This document shows positions 12,701 to 22,958 of a stretch of DNA of 64,000 nucleotides, piece after piece. A program made the translations under genes and the position numbers. The stretch's first letter is position 1. Each line of letters starts with the position of its first letter. The notes under the pieces are model-generated. The model saw only the letters and a list, made by a program, of their open reading frames with translations. It did not search any database and was not told the DNA's origin. This DNA is from Hyphodiscus hymeniophilus. Taxonomy: Eukaryota > Ascomycota > Leotiomycetes > Helotiales > Hyphodiscaceae. Location of the stretch: assembly GCA_016508695.1 (NCBI GenBank), contig VNKQ01000013.1, forward strand, positions 124,001 through 188,000, in the 5' to 3' direction.

Positions 12701-14408
12701 TCAGCAAGGCCAGAAGTGGATACCCATACTGAAGGCGTTGTCCGAGCTTGATGGACTATACATGAGACTGTTCCTCAATCCAAAAGAAAGGCTTTCGGAG
12801 CTCCCAGTCAAGCGGTTCTATCGATATGTACTAGACTCGCAACCCACTTTCGACACGGAAGGAGCACTTCGGTCATTAGGCGCAACTTTCAGTGGCGTTC
12901 CTCAAGAAGCGCTTTTAAACCTTGGTATGGATGTACCGCCTGCCTGGCTTGTTGCTCCCAAGGCGTCCGTTTACGATTTGGACAACATAAAGCTCAGCTC
13001 TACCAAAACCGATGTCGATGCTCTCTACGAGCTTGAGAATATTTTGATCGAAGGTCATTCTCGAGAACCTCCGAGTATGGCAGCACCTCGTGGTGCGCAA
13101 CTTGTACTAGGTACAGAACGTGATCCGCACGCTGCCGACACAATTATCATGGCCAATCTAGGCTACTTTCAATTCAAAGCGAATCCTGGATTCTACAAAA
13201 TTGCTCTGCAAGAGGGCCGGAGCTCCGAGATCTTCAACATCGATAGCGTCGGCTCTCTTGGCTGGAGTCCAATTCCAGGTGACGAGAATTCCGAAGTGGT
13301 ATTGATGAGTTTTCAAGGTGCCACCTTGTACCCTAGGATATCCCGCAAGCCTGGTATGGAAACCGAAGATGTGCTCGAACCCGGCTCGGATTCGAAGATG
13401 GACTTCCTCTCGCGCGGTCTCAATTTCGCACAGGGCATATTAGGTGGCAAAACCAAGGCCGTTACCAGCCAAGAAGAACTTGCCGAAATCAACATTTTTT
13501 CCGTCGCTAGCGGCCATCTCTACGAGCGTATGCTTAACATCATGATGGTCAGCGTTATGAAGCACACAAAGTACACTGTGAAGTTCTGGTTCATCGAGCA
13601 ATTTCTCTCGCCCTCGTTTAAGGACTTCATCCCTTACATGGCTGCCGAATACGGTTTTCAATATGAAATGGTGACCTATAAATGGCCTCACTGGCTACGT
13701 CAACAGACCGAAAAGCAACGCGAGATCTGGGGCTACAAGATTCTGTTCCTTGATGTTCTCTTTCCATTGTCCCTTGACAAAGTCATCTTCGTCGACGCAG
13801 ATCAGATCGTAAGAACGGATATGATTGAGCTCGTCGACCACGATTTGAAGGGCGCTCCATATGGCTTCACACCTATGTGCGACAGTCGAACAGAAATGGA
13901 AGGATTCCGCTTCTGGAAGCAAGGCTACTGGGAAAAATTCCTTCGCGGATTGCCTTATCACATATCTGCCCTGTATGTCGTAGACCTCAAGCGCTTCCGT
14001 CAACTAGCAGCTGGTGACCGACTTCGTCAACAATATCACCAACTCTCTGCGGATCCGGGCAGTTTGTCCAACCTGGATCAGGATTTACCAAACCATATGC
14101 AAACAATTTTGCCGATCCATAGTTTGCCACAGGAATGGCTTTGGTGCGAGACTTGGTGCTCAGATGAAAGTTTGAAGGAGGCGAAGACAATTGATCTGTG
14201 CAACAACCCGTTGACAAAGGAACCCAAGCTGGATAGGGCGAGGAGACAGGTGCCCGAATGGACTTTGTACGATGATGAAATTGCGGCTGTGGATAAGAAA
14301 CGGAAGGGGCTGAATATTAATGGAAGTGGGAGGGCCTTGGAAGAAGAAAATACAAAGTCTAGAACCTTGGAGGAGCCGCTGGAGACCCATACAAAAGATG
14401 AGTTGTAG
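9782..14408 (+). CDS. UDP-glucose:glycoprotein glucosyltransferase (ER folding sensor)
   Basis: ER lumenal enzyme that re-glucosylates N-glycans of misfolded glycoproteins so that they rebind calnexin. Exons 9782-9927, 9978-10331, 10381-11212 and 11262-14408; three introns of 49-50 bp keep frame and give 1492 residues, as expected. A signal peptide (about residues 1-26) is followed by the long thioredoxin-like folding-sensor region. The GT24 catalytic domain starts near residue 1187 (INIFSVASGHLYERML) and contains the metal-binding DxD in IFVDADQIVRTDM near residue 1288. It also has GFTPMCDSR, QGYWEKFLRG, SNLDQDLPNHMQ and LPQEWLWCETWC. The protein ends in KDEL, a lumenal retention signal. Starts 496 bp from the divergent alpha-COP start codon, so the two secretory-pathway genes share an intergenic promoter region. 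Confidence 0.97.
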
Positions 14409-14746
14409 ATATTATGCTTGTCTATCTGAGATTGTATAGTATGCCAAATTAAAAATGTTTGGACGGATTCCTGTATGCCAGTTATTGCGCCAAGCCTTTC
14501 TGAATTTGAATACTTCAGTCACTGCTGCGACGATACTGTTGTTTGTTTGATAACTCTTTTGCCTTTACTTGATTATTGTTCAGTCCAAACATTTTTCCTT
14601 GGGGGCTTAGTCCCCCAATGATCTTATAAGTAAGTTGATAGATTCCCAGTACGTTATTGCTTTCCTTCTTGGCCATATATATTTATTATTTTGAAAGACA
14701 CAATGAAGAGAGAAAATATCAAATTGTCATGCCGCATTTTGACACA

Positions 14747-14968
14747 TTATCGCTGCTTGAAGCTGGGAAACAAGGGGACTGACCAGCCATAATATTGCAC
14801 AAACCACTCAGTATTGAATAGCTCGGGGAGGGACTTGATCGGTGGATAGGAGGGATAGGCATACTTCGAGAAGAGCCAGATACCCAAATGCAAGACTTCG
14901 AACACGTAGCAGGATTTTCTAGATGCTGTGAATATTTGTGATGTTGGGACGAGAAGCTGGATAAGCAT
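14747..14968 (-). CDS. Possible small hypothetical protein (73 aa) or last exon
   Basis: ATG-initiated frame of 73 codons on the complement. The product is rich in aromatics (GIWLFSKYAYPSYPPIK, TEWFVQYYGWSVPLFPSF), which looks less random than neighbouring frames. I see no family. An acceptor-like AG upstream means this could be a terminal exon. Weak support. Confidence 0.25.
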   Translation of the reverse strand: MLIQLLVPTSQIFTASRKSCYVFEVLHLGIWLFSKYAYPSYPPIKSLPELFNTEWFVQYYGWSVPLFPSFKQR

Positions 14969-15384
14969 CTATATATCATAATCATTCAAGTATGAAGAGC
15001 GTTTGTGCTTCTACCAATAAAGACATGGTATACAATCAATAGTCATTTGGCTGGCCCAATTGCTCAATCGTCAAGAGTACAATAGGACTTCTGCGTTGTG
15101 GGAAAGCCCTCAGACCGGACAGCGGTCTCAATTCCAACCCAGAGCAATTCACTACTTTATCCCACGTGGGATGGAATCGGCGCTTGTAGCTACCGTCCTA
15201 GGTTCAAGACCTAAAGTCCCAAATCGTTCAAGTAGTGAGCTTCGACTTCACACACTATTTCAAACGCGTCCCAGTAACCAAAACCAAGTGAGTAATTTGG
15301 ACAAGGACATCCACAGTAGAAGTCAAAGCTGATATCCAAATGTCTTAACAGAGAAGAGGGATCAGGACAAAATTCTTTGTAACT

Positions 15385-15805
15385 ATGCCTGGCAGAGGCA
15401 AAACCGCATTGCTGCGGCCAATCTTTGCAGTAAGACTCCTGTCCTAAGTCCTAATCCCAAACTGTCAACTGGTACATTAAAGCTCGAGCTAGTACTGACT
15501 GACTTAAGGTTCTTCGTCCTGCTGCCACCAATGGCAACCGCTTTACCAACGGCTACAACCCGACGAGACAGGCCGGGGGCCACTTCCCCAATTGTCGTGG
15601 CAAGGCACCCCCGGACGTCTCCAACATCAAATGGAGCCGTGCCTACAACAACGCCGATTCGAAGTTCCGGAGGGCAAATAGGCTAGGGACAAGCCAGGCG
15701 AGGGCTGCCAGATTCAGTGGACGAATTAGAGCTCTTGCGATTGAGGATTTGAAGAAGGAGGGCGAATTGGTGGCGGGATATGTCGACCACAGCCGCTTCC
15801 ACTAA
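15385..15805 (+). CDS. Small basic protein, paralogue 1 of a duplicated unknown family
   Basis: Two exons, 15385-15429 and 15509-15805, with a 79-bp intron (GTAAGA...TTAAG) give 113 residues. The start MPGRGKTALL is basic. The core from NGYNPTRQ through KWSRAYNNADSKFRR and ARAARFSGRIRALAIEDL to GELVAGYVD aligns without gaps over about 80 residues with the product at 16786-17058 (roughly 33 identities by eye). No domain I know matches; no signal peptide or membrane segment. The net charge is strongly positive, so nucleic-acid binding is possible but unproven. The gapless match between two independent frames is the best evidence that both are real. Confidence 0.6.
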
Positions 15806-16539
15806 TAGAGTAATTGATGTTTGAAGTTCAATAAACATGGATGTTTGTGAATCCCTAGAACGGAAAGGGCCATTGGCCTTTACCCAAGTGACGTTGACAA
15901 GAACGAAAACAAGAAGAAACACAACTTGTACTTTAGGCAAACATGTGTAGAACAGGAGCGAAGAAGTCAGCCAAACCTGCATCAAATAAGACGTGCCCAT
16001 GCTCAGAGACTTTGAGTAATCATGGCATTCTAGAAAGATACCCAAACATTGGGGAAATCCTAATCTCTCGAAAGCTTCACCATCTGGAAACTTCCATAAT
16101 ATTGCCAGACCAAGTAGACCGACCGACCGACTGTTGATCGCTTGCCCTCACCACCGGAATCTCCTCAAGCCGAGGTGGGGACTATTGGCGCTAGTCAGTA
16201 GGTATATATCTGTCGCCAGATGTTAAACAAACAACTTCTTCAACAACCTCATCATACAGATCTGTGTTTAATCTCACCTCTGACAATTTCTCACTGTTAC
16301 TCAACAAGCCATCATCAGATCGCGAGACGCAAGAGACGCTGCCCAGAGCCAACCCAAAGCCGAAGGATCGAAAAGGAAAAGGCCAAGTGCAAGAGAATTC
16401 TTGAGTCCAATACAACTCTTAAGTCGGCATCGCTTACCTCTGACTACTGTCCCAAACAAGGACTATAGGTGCCACATGCCCGAGTACGAGCGCATTAAGT
16501 GCGCCCTTTTTTGTTCGAAATCGAGTTGTCAAATACGCT

Positions 16540-16685
16540 GTCGGTATCGCTTTTCCTGATGATGTCGGTGTCGCTTTTACTGATGATGTCGCTGTCGCTT
16601 TTTCTGATGATGTCGCTATCGCTTTTACTTGATAATATCGCTTTTCCTATCGATGTCGCTTTCCTATCGATGTCGCCATCTCACC
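16540..16685. repeat. 24-bp minisatellite upstream of paralogue 2
   Basis: Three 24-bp units built around TCGCTTTTNCTGATGATGTC are followed by shorter degenerate units containing CTTTCCTATCGATGTCGC. The array lies in the probable 5' UTR or promoter of the gene at 16786: a good intron (GTAAGT at 16731 to CCTAG just before the ATG) separates it from the coding region. Its core resembles the reverse complement of the downstream array at 17085-17225. Confidence 0.8.
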
Positions 16686-16785
16686 ATCGACTGTCCCACC
16701 ATCGATTACAACAAACAACCCTTCACATGTAAGTGATCGATTTGAACTTGAAGAAACTTCATTTAACAATTCCTAGTACACCAAG

Positions 16786-17058
16786 ATGCCACGAACAATC
16801 TTGATTGACGGCTACGCGCCAACCCGCCAATACTTTGGCAAATGGCGCACGGTGAAGGGCAAGCCCCCAGGAGACCTTACCGATGAGCGCTGGGACAAGG
16901 TGTACAATGCGGAGGACTCGGCGACAAGAAGACGTTTTGGTTTGGATAATGAGCAGGCGGCTAGGGCTAGAGAAATGGGATGGGTTCGGGCTCATGCTAT
17001 CGAACGCTTGATTGATCAAGAAGAACTCTCGCCAGAATTCATTGACCTTGATCCATAA
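16786..17058 (+). CDS. Small protein, paralogue 2 of a duplicated unknown family
   Basis: Single coding exon of 90 residues beginning MPRTILIDGYAPTRQ. It aligns end to end and without gaps with the core of the protein at 15385-15805: GY.PTRQ, KGK/GKAPP, W...YN..DS..RR, QA.RA, RA.AIE.L and EL....D are shared. A probable 5' UTR intron (16731 to 16779, donor GTAAGT, acceptor CCTAG) precedes the start. Unlike paralogue 1 it is near neutral with an acidic tail (LSPEFIDLDP), so the pair has diverged in charge. Minisatellites lie directly upstream and downstream. Function unknown. Confidence 0.6.
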   Translation: MPRTILIDGYAPTRQYFGKWRTVKGKPPGDLTDERWDKVYNAEDSATRRRFGLDNEQAARAREMGWVRAHAIERLIDQEELSPEFIDLDP

Positions 17059-17084
17059 ATGGACTGGAGTGAAGGATACCAAGG

Positions 17085-17225
17085 TTGTCGTTGGAAAGGG
17101 CTGTCGATGGAAAGGGCTGTCGATGGAAATGGCTGTCGATGGAAAGGGCTGTCGATGGAAAGGGCTGTCGATGGAAAGGGCTGTCGATGAAAATGGCTGT
17201 CGATGAAAATGGTTGTCGTTGGAAT
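17085..17225. repeat. 16-bp minisatellite downstream of paralogue 2
   Basis: About eight copies of a 16-bp unit (CTGTCGATGGAAAGGG and close variants with AAAT or GAAAA). It begins about 25 bp after the stop codon of the small gene, so it is probably in the 3' UTR. Because 16 is not a multiple of 3, the array is open in several frames, which produces spurious repetitive reading frames on both strands. Confidence 0.85.
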
Positions 17226-17475
17226 GTCGTCGGACTCGGAGCTCGCTACAGTACAGTACGAAAGACTTGCCCAAAAGAGGAAATTGCGGCAGGCAAAACA
17301 ATCGTTGGTGTTGACGACTATTAGTCATGCCCCAGTTTCTACTTCAATGCATTAATTCTTATATTGCCATGAAGTATAAGTGCTGGACTCTCTCTTAGAA
17401 CATAACGACCATATTCCTCTTCATTCTTCGCTCCCCGGTTTGGCCTTTCCCTCCAGAGTCCTCGAAATCATCCCA

Positions 17476-19116
17476 ATGTCGTCCACTATTACTACTACCA
17501 CCGCTGTGGGTGACTATCAATCCATTGAGCTGGATGCGATCAGACATTCTGTTCTTACGCACGATTCGAAGCCTGTTCACAGAAAGGCTGAAGACCTCCG
17601 ACAAGAGGAGCAACATGCCTCCACGGAGTCCTTGACGAATACGGCTGCTCTCTCGATCTCCAAATTGAGAGCTACGATCATAATCGGTACAGTTGCATGT
17701 ATCAACCTCATCAATTCGATGCTTGGAGGAATTCTGGTCGTCAGTCTTCCAACGATGGCACAGGACCTCGGCCTTTCTCAAGAACTCCTCCTCTGGCCAG
17801 CCGGTGTGAACGCTCTAGCATGTGGATGCACGCTCCTGCTCTCGGGCTCAATTGCGGATGTAGTTGGAGGTCGCAAGGTGTATCTCATTGGCATTTTCTT
17901 CTTGACTGCCACGACCATCGCTTGCGGTGTTTGTAGAACCGGCCTTGAGCTTATTATATTTCGGGCTGTGCAGGGTGTCGCCGTATCTCTATGCCTCCCT
18001 TCATCTGTGATCCTGATCACGAGTAATATTCCCACCGGGACTTATCGCAATACCGCGTTCGCATGCCTTGGAGCTGGTCAACCTCTTGGTTACTCGGTCG
18101 GATTGGTGCTTGGAGGAGTCTTCACCCAGGAGATTGGCTGGCGATACGGGTATTATATTGGGGCGATCCTGACTTTCCTCATTTTCATCGTTTCCCTTTG
18201 GGGAATTCCGGACGAAAAAGTGGTGGAATCTCAATCAGCCAGAATCGTCTTCGAACGACTCAAGGCCGAAATCGACTGGATTGGTTGCATGCTACTAAGC
18301 AGTTCACTGGGGATGTTCTCTTACGTCTTCTCCGTTCTTGCTAGTGGCACATCGCACTTTCTCGCCCCTGCTTCGATCACCTTGTTCTCCATTGCTCTTA
18401 TCCTTGTCCCCATCTTCATTTGGTACAGCTACCGACAAGAGCGCCTCGGGCGCAAAGTCATCATACCACCATCAATCTGGAGCAATCATGTCTTCACCTC
18501 GCTTTGCATAACAATCTTCGTCATATGGGGTGTTTTCAATGCTGTCGAATTATTCCTGACACTGTATTACCAATCTGTCGAACATCTTTCAGCCCTTCAG
18601 ACTTCGGTTAGATTCCTGCCGATGGTTGTGACTGGCACTGCTACGAACTTCCTGACTGGCTGGCTGGTCAAACGGGTCAGGGCAGACATCTTGGTTCTGG
18701 GCTCAGCAATCATTTCGGCTATAGGGCCGCTCCTGATGGCGCTGATCAAACCTCAGGCGTCATACTGGACTTCCGCGTTCTTCGCTACTGCATGCGTGCC
18801 AATCTGTGCTGATGTCCTCTTTACGGTCGCGAATCTTGTGATCACAGACGTCTTTCCTCAGAAGACACATGGTTTGGCTGGTGGAGTCTTCAATGCGATC
18901 TCAAGCATTGGCCAGAGCGTTGGATTAGCGATCACGGCTGTCGTCGCTTCGAGTGTCACATTGGCACAGAAGAGGAATGGCGAAAGTGCTACCGAGAAAT
19001 TGATGGATGGCTACCGGGCTACTTTTTGGTTCTGTTTTGCTGCGAGCGTCATGGTGTTGGGTGTCATTGGATTTGGATTGAGAAGGATTGGGAAAGTGGG
19101 CATCAAGCAAGATTGA
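17476..19116 (+). CDS. MFS transporter, DHA2 family, Atr1/Amf1-like
   Basis: Intronless gene for a 546-residue, 14-helix major facilitator of the plasma membrane. I chose the ATG at 17476 (MSSTITTTTAVG), because the frame further upstream has no ATG. A hydrophilic N-terminus of about 75 residues precedes helix 1. Motif A appears as GSIADVVGGRKVYLIG. The helix 4-5 region reads FRAVQGVAVSLCLPSSVILI and CLGAGQPLGYSVGLVLGGVF, the form I associate with the Atr1/Amf1 subgroup (aminotriazole resistance, boron efflux, low-affinity ammonium) rather than with general multidrug exporters. The substrate cannot be read from sequence. It lies in the accessory stretch, with no biosynthetic cluster genes beside it. 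Confidence 0.88.
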   Translation: MSSTITTTTAVGDYQSIELDAIRHSVLTHDSKPVHRKAEDLRQEEQHASTESLTNTAALSISKLRATIIIGTVACINLINSMLGGILVVSLPTMAQDLGLSQELLLWPAGVNALACGCTLLLSGSIADVVGGRKVYLIGIFFLTATTIACGVCRTGLELIIFRAVQGVAVSLCLPSSVILITSNIPTGTYRNTAFACLGAGQPLGYSVGLVLGGVFTQEIGWRYGYYIGAILTFLIFIVSLWGIPDEKVVESQSARIVFERLKAEIDWIGCMLLSSSLGMFSYVFSVLASGTSHFLAPASITLFSIALILVPIFIWYSYRQERLGRKVIIPPSIWSNHVFTSLCITIFVIWGVFNAVELFLTLYYQSVEHLSALQTSVRFLPMVVTGTATNFLTGWLVKRVRADILVLGSAIISAIGPLLMALIKPQASYWTSAFFATACVPICADVLFTVANLVITDVFPQKTHGLAGGVFNAISSIGQSVGLAITAVVASSVTLAQKRNGESATEKLMDGYRATFWFCFAASVMVLGVIGFGLRRIGKVGIKQD

Positions 19117-19519
19117 TTGATCTCACTGTGTAGGAACTCGCAGAAGATCCATGACTCTTGCGATTTGTTGGTATTTGAATGTGACTGGGTGCTTCAACTT
19201 ATCTGAGCTATTGAAAAGGCGAAGATGCTAGAGTCTACTTGAGATATAAATGTTATAGATTGTTACAACCAATTTCAGCCTACAAGCGCGAGGCTATTTG
19301 GACAATCATCGGCAACCTGTCTCATTCTTTACTACTTGGGGTGAAAGCCACTGCTGCATCCGTTCCGTAGTCCACCTACGGGATGGGCAGTATATTCTGA
19401 CTCTTCCCGTGTTGTGGTCGAATATTCGTGAATGTCTTTGTGTTTTACACATGAGATTGGACGAAGACAATTCGCAACGACAAATTTTGATCTACCTTGA
19501 GGCGAAAATGATTTTGAAA

Positions 19520-20624
19520 TCAATGCGTTTCAGATACGACTACTTTTATCCTCGATATTTCGAGTTCCCATCGCGTTTGATGTAGCCCCCGCAATCCCAC
19601 CTCAACTCCATCGCACCCAAGATACCCGAACTCGTAGTCCGTCTCACTTTCATTGTGTCAATATGATTTCTTTGGGATACTCGGACTCACGTACCTGAGA
19701 CTTGGTAGGAGTGGGACATTTACTTTCGTCAACCAGCTTGGGACATCAGTTAGTAACCGAAACCAGGGAAAGCATTACTCAGGGTAAGACCTACCTCACT
19801 TCTCTCAGGGATATCCAGCTTTGGCAATCCAAAGAACCATTCCTCAGCTTCCTCGTACTCCCTCAGATGACTGGCGGGAACCCTCAGCACGTCCTCCTCC
19901 GCGAGTTGGTCCAGCTCCTTGATCGCCTCGATCACGTACTTGTCTGGCGCCAGCATGGATTTCGTGAACCGCTCAACTGCCATCCTCAGCAATGGGTACT
20001 GATCTCCGTGGCTACGAATCGCTAGAAGGATGCTGTTGGTCCAGTTTCGTTCGCTCGCTGTGAGATACATGGATCGGCCATCACCAGTATCGAGAGGTTG
20101 CTGTTGTTTTTTCTCTAACGAGTGATTTAATGCAGTCATCACTCTTCGGATTGATCGAAGGTCATGCTGATCGATGCGACGCAGAATTGACAGGTTGTTG
20201 TACTTTGGCATTGCGAATTCGATCCGTTGAGTTTTTTGGATGCTCTGAGAAGCCTGGTTCTTTGATGAAGAGGTATTGATGATTTTCGAGGAGATTTACA
20301 TTGAGAGTCTTGTCGTCAAAACCGAAAGAGCTCTGAAAGTAGGTGAGGTAGGTATGAACAGAGAAGGTGAGATGATGGGCAAGTCCAGTGCCATTTACGC
20401 CAAGCACACACTCCTTGAACAGTTTGGTAAAGACATTCCCACCAAGTAACTTTCAGTTGGCCTGCTCGATTTGTAACTGGGGACCTATCTAAACAATATT
20501 TGAAGAAACCCTCGTGATGGATCAATGCAGTACACCCCGCGATAGGGGGCCACAAGTCATATGCAGAATCAGCGAGAGCCTGGCCTTCTTCGCAGCAGCA
20601 CTGTGCAATCAAATCGGTAGACAT
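19520..20624 (-). CDS. Uncharacterised multi-exon protein
   Basis: I reconstruct five exons on the complement: a first exon from the ATG at 20624, then 20413-20300, 20244-19795, 19736-19695 and a last exon ending at the TGA at 19520. Three junctions are well supported: GTAAAT...TTCTCAG (55 bp), GTAGGT...CTAAC...CCAAG (58 bp) and GTACGT after KSQ; all keep phase 0. The first junction is unresolved because no good donor fits the phase. Product segments include LAHHLTFSVHTYLTYFQSSF, SIQKTQRIEFAMPKYNNLSI, ERNWTNSILLAIRSHGDQYP and ELDQLAEEDVLRVPASHLRE. I recognise no domain. No signal peptide or membrane segment is evident. Confidence 0.45.
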
Positions 20625-21149
20625 CTTCAAAGCAAATAGGAAGTTGGCTTTCGAAATAACCTAATATTTGATTGATCACTCAAAGGATTGGGCCTCAGAG
20701 TTAGAAGCCCAAGAAGGCAGAAAAGGTTCAAGTGAAAGAAATGGTATTGATCCGAGCCAATACCGCCTTCCTCTATGAGTTGAAGGACCAGCTCCTCCGA
20801 AACTGCGAATAAAATCCCTCCTCAACAGAATCTGGCAATCGTAAAACGCATCAGAACCTCCTCCATGATCTTGTTGTTATTTTTGCACCAGAATATGCAA
20901 TAGAGACTTTACATGGAGAGCCATCGTCCCATCCAGTGGAGAGCTACGCTCATGAACCACTTCAAAGCAAGGTCGGAGTGTCCCAGAATTTGTGGAGAGT
21001 GACCGGTAAAATCTACTTTCCGAACTTGCAAGGAGCACCACTCGAGGAAGAAGCAGCCCCCTTTCCGAGTTACTCCGATTTGAGGAGGTGAGGGCGCGAC
21101 ATCGAGAGAATCTGGAGGCAACTCAAACCTTGTTCACGATCCTCTCAAG

Positions 21150-21934
21150 TCAGCAATATTCAATAGCGGTTGGGTGTAATGAAAGAGGTTTCAATTCGAG
21201 GAGACTCACAACTTTGCCGGCTGAGGTGAATTCTGAAGATGAAGCGCCTCCTTCCTGACTATCCTCGAATTCCTTGACGATGGTGGGAATATCATTTTCC
21301 ATGTTCTTGACTGGCTCCCATGTCTCTTCCTCGTACCCTACCCACTTGACACGATAAGCGTCCTCAGCTTTGTTAGGGGAGCTTCCGGTCTTATGAATTG
21401 CTCTCTCCATGATGGCTTCCACGTCGTATGGTATTGGATCGGGTTCACCCGGCCGAACAGCCCACCCCCAATTGCCTCGCTTCCAACCACCCATTGGCTC
21501 CCAGTTACCTGACTTGCAGCGATTCTTGGCTTTCACAACTGCAGGTGGAGAATCATTGGCAGGTTGATCAATCTCATCGATGAGACCGTCAGGAGCGTCC
21601 TCAGCGGCTTCGTCTTGTTCCTTTGCTTTGGTCTTTCGTCGCGCAAGTTTCTTCTTGCTCCGAGTTTTCAAAACGGCAACGCCTCGAGTGGACTGCTTGC
21701 TGCTTCCTCCTCTGCTAGCAGCCTTTGTAAGAGGCTTCGCTTTGTTCTTGGAGATGGCGACAGCGGGGATGTCCTGGACATTCTGAGCCTTTACGCACTA
21801 GCGACAGAATAGCAGATGTGAGCGCTTACTGATATTTCACTTCCGCTTGAGGCATCATCAACATCTTTCTCAACGTTCAGATTTTTTCTGGTCATAGTGC
21901 GTCCAGATCGGAGTGTAGTAATCGTTCTGCGCAT
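21150..21934 (-). CDS. Chromodomain protein
   Basis: Small nuclear protein with one chromodomain, the fold that reads methylated histone tails. Exons 21934-21830 and 21782-21150 (complement), with a 47-bp intron (GTAAGC...CTCAG), give 245 residues. The N-terminus is highly basic (KTRSKKKLARRKTKAK), then acidic (EQDEAAEDAPDGLIDEIDQ). The chromodomain spans about residues 158-215: YDVEAIMERAIHK, an insertion of about ten residues, then AYRVKWVGYEEETWEPVKNM. The aromatic-cage tyrosine and tryptophans (Y, W, W) are visible. A GTGAGT donor after SAGKV suggests that the 3' end may be spliced to a further exon near 21130-20909 instead of stopping at 21150. No integrase or reverse transcriptase is adjacent, so it is not part of an intact chromovirus. 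Confidence 0.75.
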
Positions 21935-22663
21935 GGTTATTGCTAATGATAGAGCCAATAATTAGCAATTATCAATCACAGATGCGGGGGTAAACTCTGA
22001 CCTTTGAGTACTCTGAAGCTGACCTTCTGTGTTGTCGGTTTTCGGTCGAGAAGTAGAGGACTTGTGAAGTGCTGAAGATTGAAAACTAGTAGACAGGTTG
22101 TGGTGAGCTGAAAAATGAAACGTCCCAGAGCCATGTAATATGCAAGGCTGGAATGTGTGAGCTTGACTAGACCGCTAAAGCATATGAAAGCATCCGAGGA
22201 AACGGTATCCACAATGGCCATCCAGAACGACAGAGTACCATCGGTTGAAGTCCAGTCAGTTCCAGCGAGCCGAAATAATTAAAGAATGTATCTATACTAA
22301 TCAGAGAACGTCAGCGACTGTCTGTCTCTGAACCTTGCTAATTAACGGAATCAGTGTAATAAATGAGTGATTCAGACTTGAAAGAAACTATCCAGATAAT
22401 CATCCTGATTTGAGCAATTAGGGGTCTACTTTGAGCAAGTATCCAGCATGTTCGAATAAATATGAGCGCTTCGGATTGTTACACACTTTCAGAGAATGGT
22501 GCAGAAGCTTTGTATTTTGGGTGCTAGGTATCCAGAGACTCAAACAGGATGAATGGGGAGATTATGGTAAACCAGTCCAAACCAAGGAAAATAAGCGGCA
22601 TTCCATCCCCCAGTTCCTGCTGGGGACAACCAAGTGCTCCTCCATTCTGTAGAAGATTACAAA

Positions 22664-22885
22664 GTCGTCCAAAGGGGCGAGATAAAGAGTATTGGGTGAG
22701 GGCGGAGATTAGAGAAGATTATTGCCGTTGATGTTATGATGTTTTCATGTTGTGAAGTCGCTCCCCCCATCCGGTGGAGGGTGCCAAGGTCGTGAAAAGG
22801 GTCGCAATAAAGAGAATTGGTTGAGGGTGTATGTTAGAGGAAGGCTTTTGTCGTTGATGTTGTCATGTTGTGAATTTGTGATCGT
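22664..22885. repeat. Diverged 125-bp tandem duplication
   Basis: Two copies starting at 22664 and 22789. Shared blocks are GTCGT..AAAGG.GCG, ATAAAGAG.ATTGG.TGAGGG, a TTAGAG(A)AG block and CGTTGATGTT with CATGTTGTGAA. The copies differ by many substitutions. They lie just 3' of the gene at 22959-24837. Confidence 0.7.
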
Positions 22886-22958
22886 AATGGAGAGGGTGAA
22901 ATAGTAGGTACCGAGAGCAGTGAGTATTGGGTGGAAAGAAGTGTCAGCCAGAGAAGAA

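Noticed and set aside
16759..17328. Long minus-strand frame with repeated SIDSPFHRQPF
   Set aside because: It is the shadow of the 16-bp minisatellite and of the small gene on the + strand; a 16-bp period is open in several frames by itself.
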